This document shows, in pieces, positions 53,645 to 61,854 of a stretch of 64,000 nt of DNA. The notes below the pieces were generated by a model that did no database searches, had not been told where the DNA came from, and worked only from the letters and a program-made list of their open reading frames with translations. Within the stretch, counting starts at the first letter, position 1, and each line of letters starts with the position of its first letter. The DNA is from Porticoccus sp950063125 (GTDB lineage Bacteria > Pseudomonadota > Gammaproteobacteria > Pseudomonadales > Porticoccaceae): NCBI RefSeq assembly GCF_963973895.1, contig NZ_CAXBBF010000004.1, one strand, 5' to 3'. Both the position numbers and the translations under genes were made by a program.

Positions 53645-54643
53645 ATAGGAAGTAGAATTGTTCCTCTGCCTGATGGCGCACTCCTCCAACTTCAGGATAG
53701 TTTCAGGCAAAGCCAGTCATTGGTACTTCTGTCTCATGATAATATTGAGTTTATTAAGCAGTCATTACCAGGCAGGTTGATCCGAATGCCCATCATTTCA
53801 CCTCACTCATATTATCGACTTGCCACTGTTCCCGGTGAAGTGGCTAGTAATGGTTATGCCGTGCTTCCAGCAGAACTGTTGGCAGTGGAACAGTCAGTTG
53901 CCCGATATGATCCATCTGCGGCTGTAGATCTGAACAAGAGTCTTTGTCGTAACTTATTGGCAGATTTTACCTTCACTAGTGCCGGTGCTTACTGGGTTTT
54001 ACCTCAGAAATTCTATTTTCTATATGAGCAGCAACTGCAGAGGATAGGGAGTCTGCTCACCGATAAGCCGGATAGTTATTTCACTTTCGAGAATGATTCT
54101 TTTCGCAAGGACCTTGCGATTCTGTGCCATCGCCTTATTCCCTGTGGCGCAGAGTTTGCGACGCCCTTCTCTGGCATTTCCCGGAGTCTGCTCTTCAAGG
54201 GTGGCTTACGCCAAGCCGCTAAATTTAGCCAGGCGATTGCTCGTTGCCGTGGTATCAAACCTTTTCTTGAGCTGCATATGCACCCGGATTTTACTTCAGG
54301 TTTTAATCCCGAGGGCTGGATTGAGACCTATGAAAACCTGGCAGATTTTCTGGTGGCCAACCCGTCTTTTCTTGGAGTCCAAAGCACTAGCTGGTTTCTG
54401 GATCCGGCGCTTGCTGAGATAAGCCCCCATCTATCCTATCTAAGGCAGGTGCCAGAGCTCTGTGGTGCAACAATACTCTATGCCGGAGAGGATGATTGTA
54501 ACCACTCTGGAGCATTTTTAACCTCGCAGACCCGTCGTGACCTCTATGCATCTGGGTGCTACCTGCCCCGGATCTTCACTCGTATATGGCCGCGGGAATT
54601 GCTCACCCAGCGCAGCTGGCGATCCCTGTCAGTGATTTCATGA
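53645..54643 (+). pseudogene. Hypothetical protein, 5' end apparently damaged
   Basis: An open frame runs 332 codons from 53645 after a TAA, but the first ATG is at 53786 and the best earlier start is a TTG at 53720 (307 residues). Protein-like sequence (LPDGALLQLQDSFRQSQSL) lies upstream of these starts, so the true N-terminus seems lost or shifted. A different frame at 53500-53560 reads SCEVQVIEIYDLPSCLP, also protein-like. The rest is hydrophilic and helical with ELHMHPDF and LVANPSFLGVQSTSWFLDPA, and no domain that I recognise. It could be an intact gene with an odd start; I favour decay or a frameshift. It sits between the PP-loop pair and the MBOAT pair. Confidence 0.45.
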
Positions 54644-54662
54644 TTGTTTGATCGTTTTAACT

Positions 54663-54689
54663 GAGTGCGCGGTAGAAATCTACTCACTC
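54663..54689. terminator. Possible imperfect hairpin between convergent genes
   Basis: GAGTG (54663-54667) and GTAGA (54672-54676) can pair with TCTAC (54679-54683) and CACTC (54685-54689), with an internal bulge. It lies between the stop of the damaged gene and the stop of the convergent SGNH-like gene. There is no T-run, so support is weak. Confidence 0.25.
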
Positions 54690-54721
54690 CGTCTTCAGCT
54701 CTACTTTAGTGCTACCCAGCT

Positions 54722-55945
54722 TTACTGGCTTTCTGATAACCCCTCTATGTGGATATTCAGTGATTGCTGAAGCGCCTGCCAATCGTCCCGGGTATTGCTC
54801 AATAGTGAATAGTGTGCGTCAGTAACTGTTTCGATAACATCCCTTGTGAGACGGGTTCCGAACTGTGATGTAGCCTCACCTGTTGCCAGAGATTCCAATA
54901 TTTTGTCTCCCAAGTTGCTGCGGTAGTGAGCGGGTTCCCAGTACCACTGCATGGCGCGATTTGAGCCAACCGGTACAGGTTCTTGAATGAAGTTGGATGG
55001 ACCACTGAAATCCCACAAATTAACGTTTGCTCTGTTCTCTTCAACCACCTCCAGCAACTCGTGTTTCCATGCGATAAAATCTTCGGTCATACCTAAGTCA
55101 TCAAGTAGGTGCAGATAGCTGACATGGTATGGGCTGATAAATAACTGCACCTGAATATTCTGCTCGGAAAGGTCGGCAAGAAAATCGGCAAGAATGGTGT
55201 ATTGAGGCGAGCGCCGTCCGGTATTAGGTTCGATAGTGGTGAGATCGCGATTTCTCATGTTTCTGTCGAGCTCTTGCAACTTTTGTATGAACAATGCATT
55301 GATGCCCTCATGTCGCAGTATGTTGATGTAACTTGCCGGATCATTGAAGCCGCTCGGACCGATGCTGTTTACGGCCGCGCCCTGTTGAAAGATCGTACGT
55401 ACGCTGGCGATCAAGCCATCAAGTGAAAATAGCAGGGCGGACTTTTCGCGCAGTCGCCCCATACGACCAGACCACCCAGGTGTGTATAAAGGCAGCCTGA
55501 ACAGGTAGTTCGGTGCTGCTTCTTTGGTCTGAGGCTCGGAAAACCGAGCGCGGCGCACTAGAAAATCCAGGTAGTCTACGCTCATAATTACGCGTTTCAG
55601 ACCGGGTGTAGAGTCAATAGTGTTGCGTGCATAGTCGGTTTGTAGACGAATTCCTGCGCCAGGCATGGCCTGATTGTAAACCCTGGCATTGTCAAAGGAG
55701 GCGTGTTCGGGGTGCAGAGCCATTTCAGCTCGGGAGCTTCCAACAATCAGCACCTGAGGCGTGAATTCTGGCCCCCTGTATGCCTTGATTACCCTAACCC
55801 GATCTCCCGAGGCCGGTTTGGTGCTGTTAATCCCGGCAACTACCGGAGACCAGTACATGCCGAAGGGGTCGATAAACCAGTTTGCCGCGGAGACTATTAC
55901 AATGATGGCAAGAGTACAAAAGAAAAAGCGATTTAAATAAGCCAT
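54722..55945 (-). CDS. SGNH/AlgJ-like partner of the MBOAT acyltransferase
   Basis: A 407-residue exported or membrane-anchored protein. An N-terminal helix (about residues 5-23) is followed by WFIDPFGMY, common in these partners. VLIVGSSRAEMALHPEHA is the Gly-x-Ser nucleophile-like motif of the SGNH fold. IQVQLFISPYHVSYLHLL and a later FSGP.. segment with Asp and His follow. Such proteins work with MBOAT enzymes to move acyl groups to an extracytoplasmic polysaccharide. It starts 10 bases after the MBOAT stop. The acyl group and acceptor are unknown. Confidence 0.78.
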   Translation of the reverse strand: MAYLNRFFFCTLAIIVIVSAANWFIDPFGMYWSPVVAGINSTKPASGDRVRVIKAYRGPEFTPQVLIVGSSRAEMALHPEHASFDNARVYNQAMPGAGIRLQTDYARNTIDSTPGLKRVIMSVDYLDFLVRRARFSEPQTKEAAPNYLFRLPLYTPGWSGRMGRLREKSALLFSLDGLIASVRTIFQQGAAVNSIGPSGFNDPASYINILRHEGINALFIQKLQELDRNMRNRDLTTIEPNTGRRSPQYTILADFLADLSEQNIQVQLFISPYHVSYLHLLDDLGMTEDFIAWKHELLEVVEENRANVNLWDFSGPSNFIQEPVPVGSNRAMQWYWEPAHYRSNLGDKILESLATGEATSQFGTRLTRDVIETVTDAHYSLLSNTRDDWQALQQSLNIHIEGLSESQ

Positions 55946-55955
55946 GCCTTGTCTC

Positions 55956-57518
55956 CTAGAACTGGAAGTATAGAAATTCGCTTACCTGAAACAGGGTGAG
56001 GAACCCTAGTGCAAGGCAGGCTGCGCCGGCTGTTGCCCAGCCCATGCTCGCTTTCCATTGCAGTTTGCGAACCCGGGAGAGCATTGGCCACACGCTATCA
56101 GTGGTGTCAAAGTGCTGGTCACGCAGTGAGCACCTGACCCAGTTGAACATGTCTTGGACATTGGGCATCACCAGAACAATGATCAGCAGGACCGTGATCC
56201 ACAGCCAAGTGAGCACGAAATCCTGACCGCCACCGAGAGCGACTTGCATGCCGAGAGACTGAAGGAATATCCCTGCGTCGCCGAGGCGTGCCATTATGCC
56301 CTGGGGAAGTGTAAAACCGTGCAATCCGGTCATACTCTGCAGCAGACCAATGGCCCCTTCAAAGGTGGTTGCACGGAAGAATACCCAGCCCACCACAACG
56401 CAGAGCATGGTCACTAGCCAGGCGAGTGCGGAGTATACGGAGCCAGAAGTTTTCAGGGATAGCTTCGACAACAAAGCTTGCCATATCTGATGGAGAATGA
56501 GGTACAGGCCATGCAGTCCGCCCCATATAATAAAGTTCCAGCCAGCACCGTGCCACAAACCGCCCAGTAGCATGGTCGTCATCAGATTGGTGAAGCGCCG
56601 TGTCCTGCCACGTCGGTTGCCACCTAATGCGATATAGACATAGTCGCGAAGAAAATGAGACAGGGTGATATGCCAACGTCGCCAGAATTCGGTAATACTG
56701 GCGGCTTTGTAGGGAGAGTAGAAATTTAGTGGTAATACAATGCCGAACATGCGAGCCAGACCTATAGCCATGTCCGAATAGCCTGAAAAGTCAAAGTAGA
56801 GCTGGAAGCTGTATGCGAGGGCGCCTCCCCAGGCAGTAAAAAAATCGACAGTCTGTCCGTTGTCTACGGCATTGAATACCGGGTTAGCATAGGGAGCAAC
56901 TCCATCGGCCAGTACCGTTTTCTTGAATAACCCAATGGCAAAAATGCTCAACCCGATCGCGAAATGATTCGAATCCAAGCAAAAGCGGGTTGTGCGCATG
57001 AATTGCGGCAGCATATCTCGATGGTGGACGATTGGACCTGCGATTAACTGTGGAAAGAAGGAAACAAAAAGCGCGTAATGCAAAAATTTGTATTCTCGGG
57101 TAATGCCTCGGTGAGAATCTACCAGGTAAGCTATTTGTTGAAACGTGAAAAAGGAGATCGCCAGAGGCAGTAAAATATCACTTAGTGACCAGTGGGTGTC
57201 GAGCAGGGTGCTCACATTGGATACAAAAAAATTGGCATATTTGTAGTAGGCGAGGAGACCAAGATTTAACGTGATACCGAAGGTAAGCAGGCCCTTGTGA
57301 CTGCGACGACCGAGGCGTTTGCCTACCTGAAAATTGAACGCCATGGAGAACAGAATTAGTAACAGGTAAACGGGGTTCCACCATGAGTAGAAACCTAGGG
57401 AACAGAGAACAAGAACCCCTATAGCGGCCTCGTTGCCGAGATAGCGAGCGCTGAGAAAAAACAGAGCCAGTGTCGCCGGCAAGAAAAAAATCAGGAATTC
57501 AAAAGAGTTGAATAACAT
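55956..57518 (-). CDS. MBOAT family O-acyltransferase (AlgI/DltB-like)
   Basis: A 520-residue polytopic membrane enzyme with about 12 helices. MBOAT signatures are FFTFQQIAYLVD, YFDFSGYSDMAIGLARMFGI, REFW-like ITEFWRRWHITLSHFLRDY, and the catalytic His in LGGLWHGAGWNFIIWGGLHG. It transfers acyl (usually acetyl) groups across the inner membrane to a partner. With the next gene it forms an acylation pair, as in alginate acetylation. A 254-base gap before it contains no supportable gene and presumably its promoter. Confidence 0.92.
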   Translation of the reverse strand: MLFNSFEFLIFFLPATLALFFLSARYLGNEAAIGVLVLCSLGFYSWWNPVYLLLILFSMAFNFQVGKRLGRRSHKGLLTFGITLNLGLLAYYKYANFFVSNVSTLLDTHWSLSDILLPLAISFFTFQQIAYLVDSHRGITREYKFLHYALFVSFFPQLIAGPIVHHRDMLPQFMRTTRFCLDSNHFAIGLSIFAIGLFKKTVLADGVAPYANPVFNAVDNGQTVDFFTAWGGALAYSFQLYFDFSGYSDMAIGLARMFGIVLPLNFYSPYKAASITEFWRRWHITLSHFLRDYVYIALGGNRRGRTRRFTNLMTTMLLGGLWHGAGWNFIIWGGLHGLYLILHQIWQALLSKLSLKTSGSVYSALAWLVTMLCVVVGWVFFRATTFEGAIGLLQSMTGLHGFTLPQGIMARLGDAGIFLQSLGMQVALGGGQDFVLTWLWITVLLIIVLVMPNVQDMFNWVRCSLRDQHFDTTDSVWPMLSRVRKLQWKASMGWATAGAACLALGFLTLFQVSEFLYFQF

Positions 57519-57772
57519 TTACACGCTTCTCTTGGATCGTGTGAGGTGTCGCGTCTGCCTCGTCACCAGTTGTATTCGCCGAGGGCGTGGCTCAGGACAA
57601 GAAGGGTGTAACCTTCGGGGAATTCAAATGCCAGTCCAAGTATCGTGGGAAATCGTCCCTCGGATATAATAACTTGGCTGGACTGAAGTTGTTATACCGA
57701 GGGGGGTATGAATATCCTTATTGCCAATAAATTACCTTGGGGATCCCGGTTAGAAGAATAGTGGATGGCCTG

Positions 57773-59638
57773 TTATTGATGCTGGGCCAACCACATTTCC
57801 AGCACCATCAGAATCCAGATCAGTTCCCCGTAATAGGCAGCATGCTGATTTCTGTGCAGGTCTATGGTCTGGTCAATAAACGCGGGTTTGAAAAACTGGC
57901 GTTTTTTCAGGTTCAGTAGATGGTCATAGGCCATTTCCTGAAGCGGTTTATGGGTTTCCATCCATACCCCAAACGGCAGGCCAAAGCCCTGTTTTTTCTT
58001 GTTGATGGTGTCGTCGTGCAGCCAACCCTTCAGTGCGGCCTTGTAAAAATGGCGCAGGTCGTTGCCTTTGATCTTCCAGTCACTGGGTACCCGACATGAC
58101 AGGTCAATCAGACCGTCATCCAGCATGGGATAAGCGACATCCACGCCAGCCAGTTCACACATGTGACTGACCTTTCTGAGGTCGTTATCCGCCAGGGTGT
58201 ATTGCCAGTCCAGATACAGCATTTTATTGAGCGTGCTGGCGTCAGTCGCCCGATGGTAAGTTTCTCTCAGTAACTGGAGCGGCGCTTGGGTGTCGACTGT
58301 CGCCAGAAATTCATCGTTGAAAATATCATTCGCGGCATGGCGGTGCAGGAAGTTATAACTTTGCAGGCGATCGGGTAGCGGGATATTGGCCTGCTGGAGA
58401 TAGCTTTTTGCCTTGCCGGCCAGTGGTATGGCATTGGGCAGGGCATTGATGAGCGGTTCAATGAAAGCGCGCCGCAGGCCTGCGGGAAACTTCTGGTAGT
58501 TTTCAAATACCCGTTGCTTGATATAGCGTTCGTTTCCACCAAACAGCTCATCGCCACCGTCGCCGGCAAGCAGGCACTGGATACCGTTTTCGGCGGCCAG
58601 TTTTGCGCAGAAATAGGCGGGTAGGGCAGAGGAGTTACCGAACGGTTCGTCATAACTGGCGGCGACCATTGGCAGGGCCTTCACCACATCCTCTGGCGTG
58701 ACATAGTATTCGTGGAGCTGGATGCCGAAGTGTTTTGCGGTGAGGCGCGCATAGGCCATCTCATCGTAACCCTTGGCTGAAAAGCCGATCGAGAATGCAT
58801 GAGCATTGTTCGGCTTGAGTTCAGACAGCATGCCGGCAACGGAGGAGCTGTCCAGCCCGCCGCTGAGAAATGCCCCCACTTTTACGTCGGGCTTGATGCA
58901 CCGTTCAACGGCACCTTTTAACTGTGTCTTGAGCTCTGCCCCGAGGCTGGTAAATCCATCCGGCGATTGCTCCTTGAAGTCGGGCCGAAAGTAATTGCTG
59001 ACGACGCACTGGTTGTCCGAGTAAAGCAGCAGGTGGCCGGCGGGTAACTTTTTCAGTTTCTCAAAGATCGAGTGTGGGCTGGGTACCATATGAAAATAGA
59101 CGTATTCATACAGACCCTGGGTTTGCAGCCTGGCTTTTTCGGACCCCTCGGCCGGGTTCGCATTGGCACGTGCAATGGATGCCGACGAACCGAAAACCAG
59201 TCCGTGATCGATCTCGGTGTAATAAAGTGGGTAACGGCCCATCCGGTCGGTGCCCAGCATCACCGTATCCGTTGAGATATCGATAACCGCGAAGGCGAAC
59301 GGGCCCCTTAATGCCTGTAAAAAGCGGCTGCCGTATTCAGCGTGGGCCATTGCCAATGCTGCGCCATGGCCCTCCTCGCGGGCTTTGCTGGCCAGCTGTT
59401 CCTCGGTCCATTCCGGTTCTCCAATCATGGCAAAACTGGACCCGTTGGCTGCCTGATAGAGCACATCGGTGCTGGCACAGGCCGATGTACCGTTTTTGAC
59501 GGAAATATCGGGCAGTGAGCTGTTGGCGGCTTTCACCATTCTGCCCAGCGCATTTTCTGAGCTGAATGCTGATGCTGCAGAGCAGGACCAACCCGCCAGA
59601 TAGTGGTTGAGCAGCGGCGGCAGATGGCTGGTGGTCAT
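57773..59638 (-). CDS. Asparagine-synthase-like protein lacking the glutaminase nucleophile
   Basis: A 621-residue protein with the two-domain layout of asparagine synthase. The first 220 residues resemble the class II glutaminase fold (RFLQALRGPFAFAVID, LGTDRMGRYPLYY), but there is no Met-Cys start: the protein begins MTTSHLPPLL. The synthase domain is intact: PP-loop FLSGGLDSSSVAGM near residue 258, LAGDGGDELFGGNERY and the later Lys-containing KKKQGFGLPFGVW. It may use free ammonia, or another nucleophile, or form an amide or lactam. The ATG at 59638 has GGAG upstream, and the gene lies 118 bases after hydrolase 1. It belongs to the XrtA ligase cassette by position. Confidence 0.8.
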   Translation of the reverse strand: MTTSHLPPLLNHYLAGWSCSAASAFSSENALGRMVKAANSSLPDISVKNGTSACASTDVLYQAANGSSFAMIGEPEWTEEQLASKAREEGHGAALAMAHAEYGSRFLQALRGPFAFAVIDISTDTVMLGTDRMGRYPLYYTEIDHGLVFGSSASIARANANPAEGSEKARLQTQGLYEYVYFHMVPSPHSIFEKLKKLPAGHLLLYSDNQCVVSNYFRPDFKEQSPDGFTSLGAELKTQLKGAVERCIKPDVKVGAFLSGGLDSSSVAGMLSELKPNNAHAFSIGFSAKGYDEMAYARLTAKHFGIQLHEYYVTPEDVVKALPMVAASYDEPFGNSSALPAYFCAKLAAENGIQCLLAGDGGDELFGGNERYIKQRVFENYQKFPAGLRRAFIEPLINALPNAIPLAGKAKSYLQQANIPLPDRLQSYNFLHRHAANDIFNDEFLATVDTQAPLQLLRETYHRATDASTLNKMLYLDWQYTLADNDLRKVSHMCELAGVDVAYPMLDDGLIDLSCRVPSDWKIKGNDLRHFYKAALKGWLHDDTINKKKQGFGLPFGVWMETHKPLQEMAYDHLLNLKKRQFFKPAFIDQTIDLHRNQHAAYYGELIWILMVLEMWLAQHQ

Positions 59639-59756
59639 GGCGTGAACTCCATTTTGTTTGCGGTCCATTTATTCGGGTTTGGCGGGATGGCAGTAGCAAC
59701 CATTATTCAGTGGTCGATCAGTGGTCGTTGTTGGTGTTCTCAGACATTTGATCGGG

Positions 59757-60626
59757 CTAACCGGTCAAATGGTCTTTCAGCCATTGTGCGGTTTGCTCGA
59801 ACAGTTCCGCACGCCAGACCGTCCGGGAAAAGGTATGGTCGGCATCGGCCATTTCATTAAAAAAGATTTTATCCTGTAGCCCGGAGCTTTTCCAGACAGC
59901 TGAGCTATACGTGAAATCTTTGAATTCCTGGGCAATGTAGTCGTTGCCACTGGTCAGGATATACGTCTTTCCCGGAAAGCGTTGCAGGCTTTTGGTTAAG
60001 CGTTCGGGCAAGGGCAGCGCCGTCAGCTCTTCGGCGTCTGAAGCTTTTTTCGAGTCGCCGTTGCTTTTGGCGACATGCCTGAGCAGTTGTAACCAGGCTT
60101 TCAGTGAGCGCATCAGCGAGAACTGGCCGGCCCGGATTTTCTGCCAGAAACGGGGGTCTCTCAGCCGGTTCCAGTAGTAGTGTTTGAGGTAGGTTTTGGC
60201 TTGCCCTGCCTCTGTTCTGATCCAGGGGTTGACCATAAAGATTCCCGCCACCCTGGGATCCCTGTAGGCATAAAAAGCGGCGGCCGAGGCGGACTCACAC
60301 TCGCCCCAGAGCATCACGCGCTTCAGGTTGCCACATTGTTTGAAGAGCGTGTCGATGGCACTCCGAATATCGGCATCCATGTCGAGGAACCCGCGAAAAG
60401 CGCCGCCGCTGTCACCGGTTCCCCGGTGATCGAAGCGCAATACCGGAATGCCCTGTCGAGCCAGCTCCCTGCCCAGCACAACAAACTGGCGGTGGGCGCC
60501 TACCCGGTATTGAGGGCCGCCGGCCACAATGATGACCACGCCGGTGGTTCCCGCCTGGTCCGGTGCGTGAACGATGCCCAACAGTGCATCCTCTTCACAG
60601 GGGAAAACAACGGCGTGCTCATTCAT
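59757..60626 (-). CDS. Exosortase A-associated hydrolase 1
   Basis: A 289-residue alpha/beta-hydrolase-fold protein, TIGR03100 type. VVIIVAGGPQYRVGAHRQFV and LRFDHRGTGDSGG are typical. The nucleophile elbow reads MLWGECESASA: Cys110 sits where Ser is normally found, and the following Gly is Ser. A possible His lies in MADADHTFSR near the C-terminus. The substrate is unknown; it may release a carrier-bound acyl group. It overlaps hydrolase 2 by eight bases, so the two are translationally coupled. Confidence 0.87.
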   Translation of the reverse strand: MNEHAVVFPCEEDALLGIVHAPDQAGTTGVVIIVAGGPQYRVGAHRQFVVLGRELARQGIPVLRFDHRGTGDSGGAFRGFLDMDADIRSAIDTLFKQCGNLKRVMLWGECESASAAAFYAYRDPRVAGIFMVNPWIRTEAGQAKTYLKHYYWNRLRDPRFWQKIRAGQFSLMRSLKAWLQLLRHVAKSNGDSKKASDAEELTALPLPERLTKSLQRFPGKTYILTSGNDYIAQEFKDFTYSSAVWKSSGLQDKIFFNEMADADHTFSRTVWRAELFEQTAQWLKDHLTG

Positions 60627-61461
60627 GTTGGGGTCCCCCGGTCAGATGACTGATGGTCTCGTTCACCAGATTGGGTGCCAGGGTCCGTTCGTGAGCCTGC
60701 CAGAAGGCGGGGCCTATACTGGTCAGATGTTCAATCTGTTTTCCCTCGGAGCGCCATTGTTCGATAGTTTTAAGATCGGTGCGGGGGGTGCTCCGCTCTT
60801 CGCTGGCCAGTACCGTAAACCAGCTGATCGGTGCGTTGACGGGTGGCAGGTATTGATCGAAATGGGCAGTTTGGATTCCCCTGAAAAGCGCAGGAGAAAC
60901 ATCGTAGCCCGCCACCTGGATACTGTTCCCCCGGTTGAGCTCTTCTTCAAACTGGGCAGTGGTGCCGCCGTCCTCGTCGCGGCCAATGGCAGCGGCAATT
61001 TTGATGCGCAGAAACTGATTGAGGGCAATCTTGCCGTTGCTGACCGGTTGCCAGAAGACCAGCCGTTGCAGGTTTTTCATCTCGGGTGCGGCGGCGGCTG
61101 CCAGCAGCGCACCGAGCCGGATGCCCAGCAGGGTGACAGATCGGTAACCGAGCTGCCCGGCATAGTCTGCTGCGGTGATGAGGTCCCTGACCCACTGTTG
61201 CCAGTCGGCTTCTACAAACTCGCCCTGGCTGTCACCGGTACCGAAGGGGTCAACGGATAGCAGGGCGATGCCGTGGCCGGCAAGTTGCTGCGCCAGCATG
61301 GTCTGCATATAGCGACAACGGTTCATTTCCTCGGCAAAGGAGGGGGCGACAATCACGCATTCTGCACGGTCATTTCGAGCTGCAGGTGCGCAGTGGAGTG
61401 CAAACAGTTTGCCTCTGCTCCCGGCGATATACGCGGGTTCTAACCTGCAGGAGTGAGCCAT
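60619..61461 (-). CDS. Exosortase A-associated hydrolase 2
   Basis: A 280-residue alpha/beta-hydrolase-fold protein, TIGR03101 type. IVAPSFAEEMNRCRYM and SVDPFGTGDSQGEFVEA are visible. At the nucleophile elbow it reads LLGIRLGALLAAAA, with Arg in place of Ser, so classical hydrolase chemistry is doubtful. It may be a structural partner of hydrolase 1, as the overlap suggests. Its ATG shares one base with the acyl carrier protein stop. Confidence 0.85.
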   Translation of the reverse strand: MAHSCRLEPAYIAGSRGKLFALHCAPAARNDRAECVIVAPSFAEEMNRCRYMQTMLAQQLAGHGIALLSVDPFGTGDSQGEFVEADWQQWVRDLITAADYAGQLGYRSVTLLGIRLGALLAAAAAPEMKNLQRLVFWQPVSNGKIALNQFLRIKIAAAIGRDEDGGTTAQFEEELNRGNSIQVAGYDVSPALFRGIQTAHFDQYLPPVNAPISWFTVLASEERSTPRTDLKTIEQWRSEGKQIEHLTSIGPAFWQAHERTLAPNLVNETISHLTGGPQHE

Positions 61462-61709
61462 CAGTCCAGCTTTTGCTCGACGACTTTTGTGAGACTGCCG
61501 ATGGTGGCGAACACATCGGCATTGAGTTCGTCATCGTCGAAAGCACAGCCGAATTCTTCCTCCAGCGCAGTCACCAGCGAGACCACGGCGATGGAGTCAA
61601 ATTCCGGTATGGATCCCAGCAGGCCGGTGTCACTGTCAAACTCAGTGGTTTGTCCGTCGAGCATAAGTACGTCATTGATAATTTGAATAATGTCCGCTTG
61701 CAAACTCAT
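61461..61709 (-). CDS. Acyl carrier protein of the XrtA ligase cassette
   Basis: An 82-residue four-helix carrier protein. The phosphopantetheine-accepting serine is in SIPEFDSIAVVSLV, and acidic helices flank it. It would carry the acyl or aminoacyl intermediate made by the ligase and changed by the decarboxylase. I take the ATG at 61709 (MSLQADIIQII), which matches usual carrier-protein N-termini. An ATG at 61745 with AGG upstream would add 12 residues and cannot be excluded. It shares one base with hydrolase 2. Confidence 0.85.
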   Translation of the reverse strand: MSLQADIIQIINDVLMLDGQTTEFDSDTGLLGSIPEFDSIAVVSLVTALEEEFGCAFDDDELNADVFATIGSLTKVVEQKLD

Positions 61710-61854
61710 AGAGGGTGTTCCATTTTTGTCATGAATCCAGGGCATTCAGCCTGCCGGATAGCATTCTGCCAGCTCAGTACGGAATTGAGTAGTGGTGTGA
61801 CAGGTTGTGCAGATTTTTTATCACCCGAAGCCATAGTCGAGGTTGGCCGGGCGA

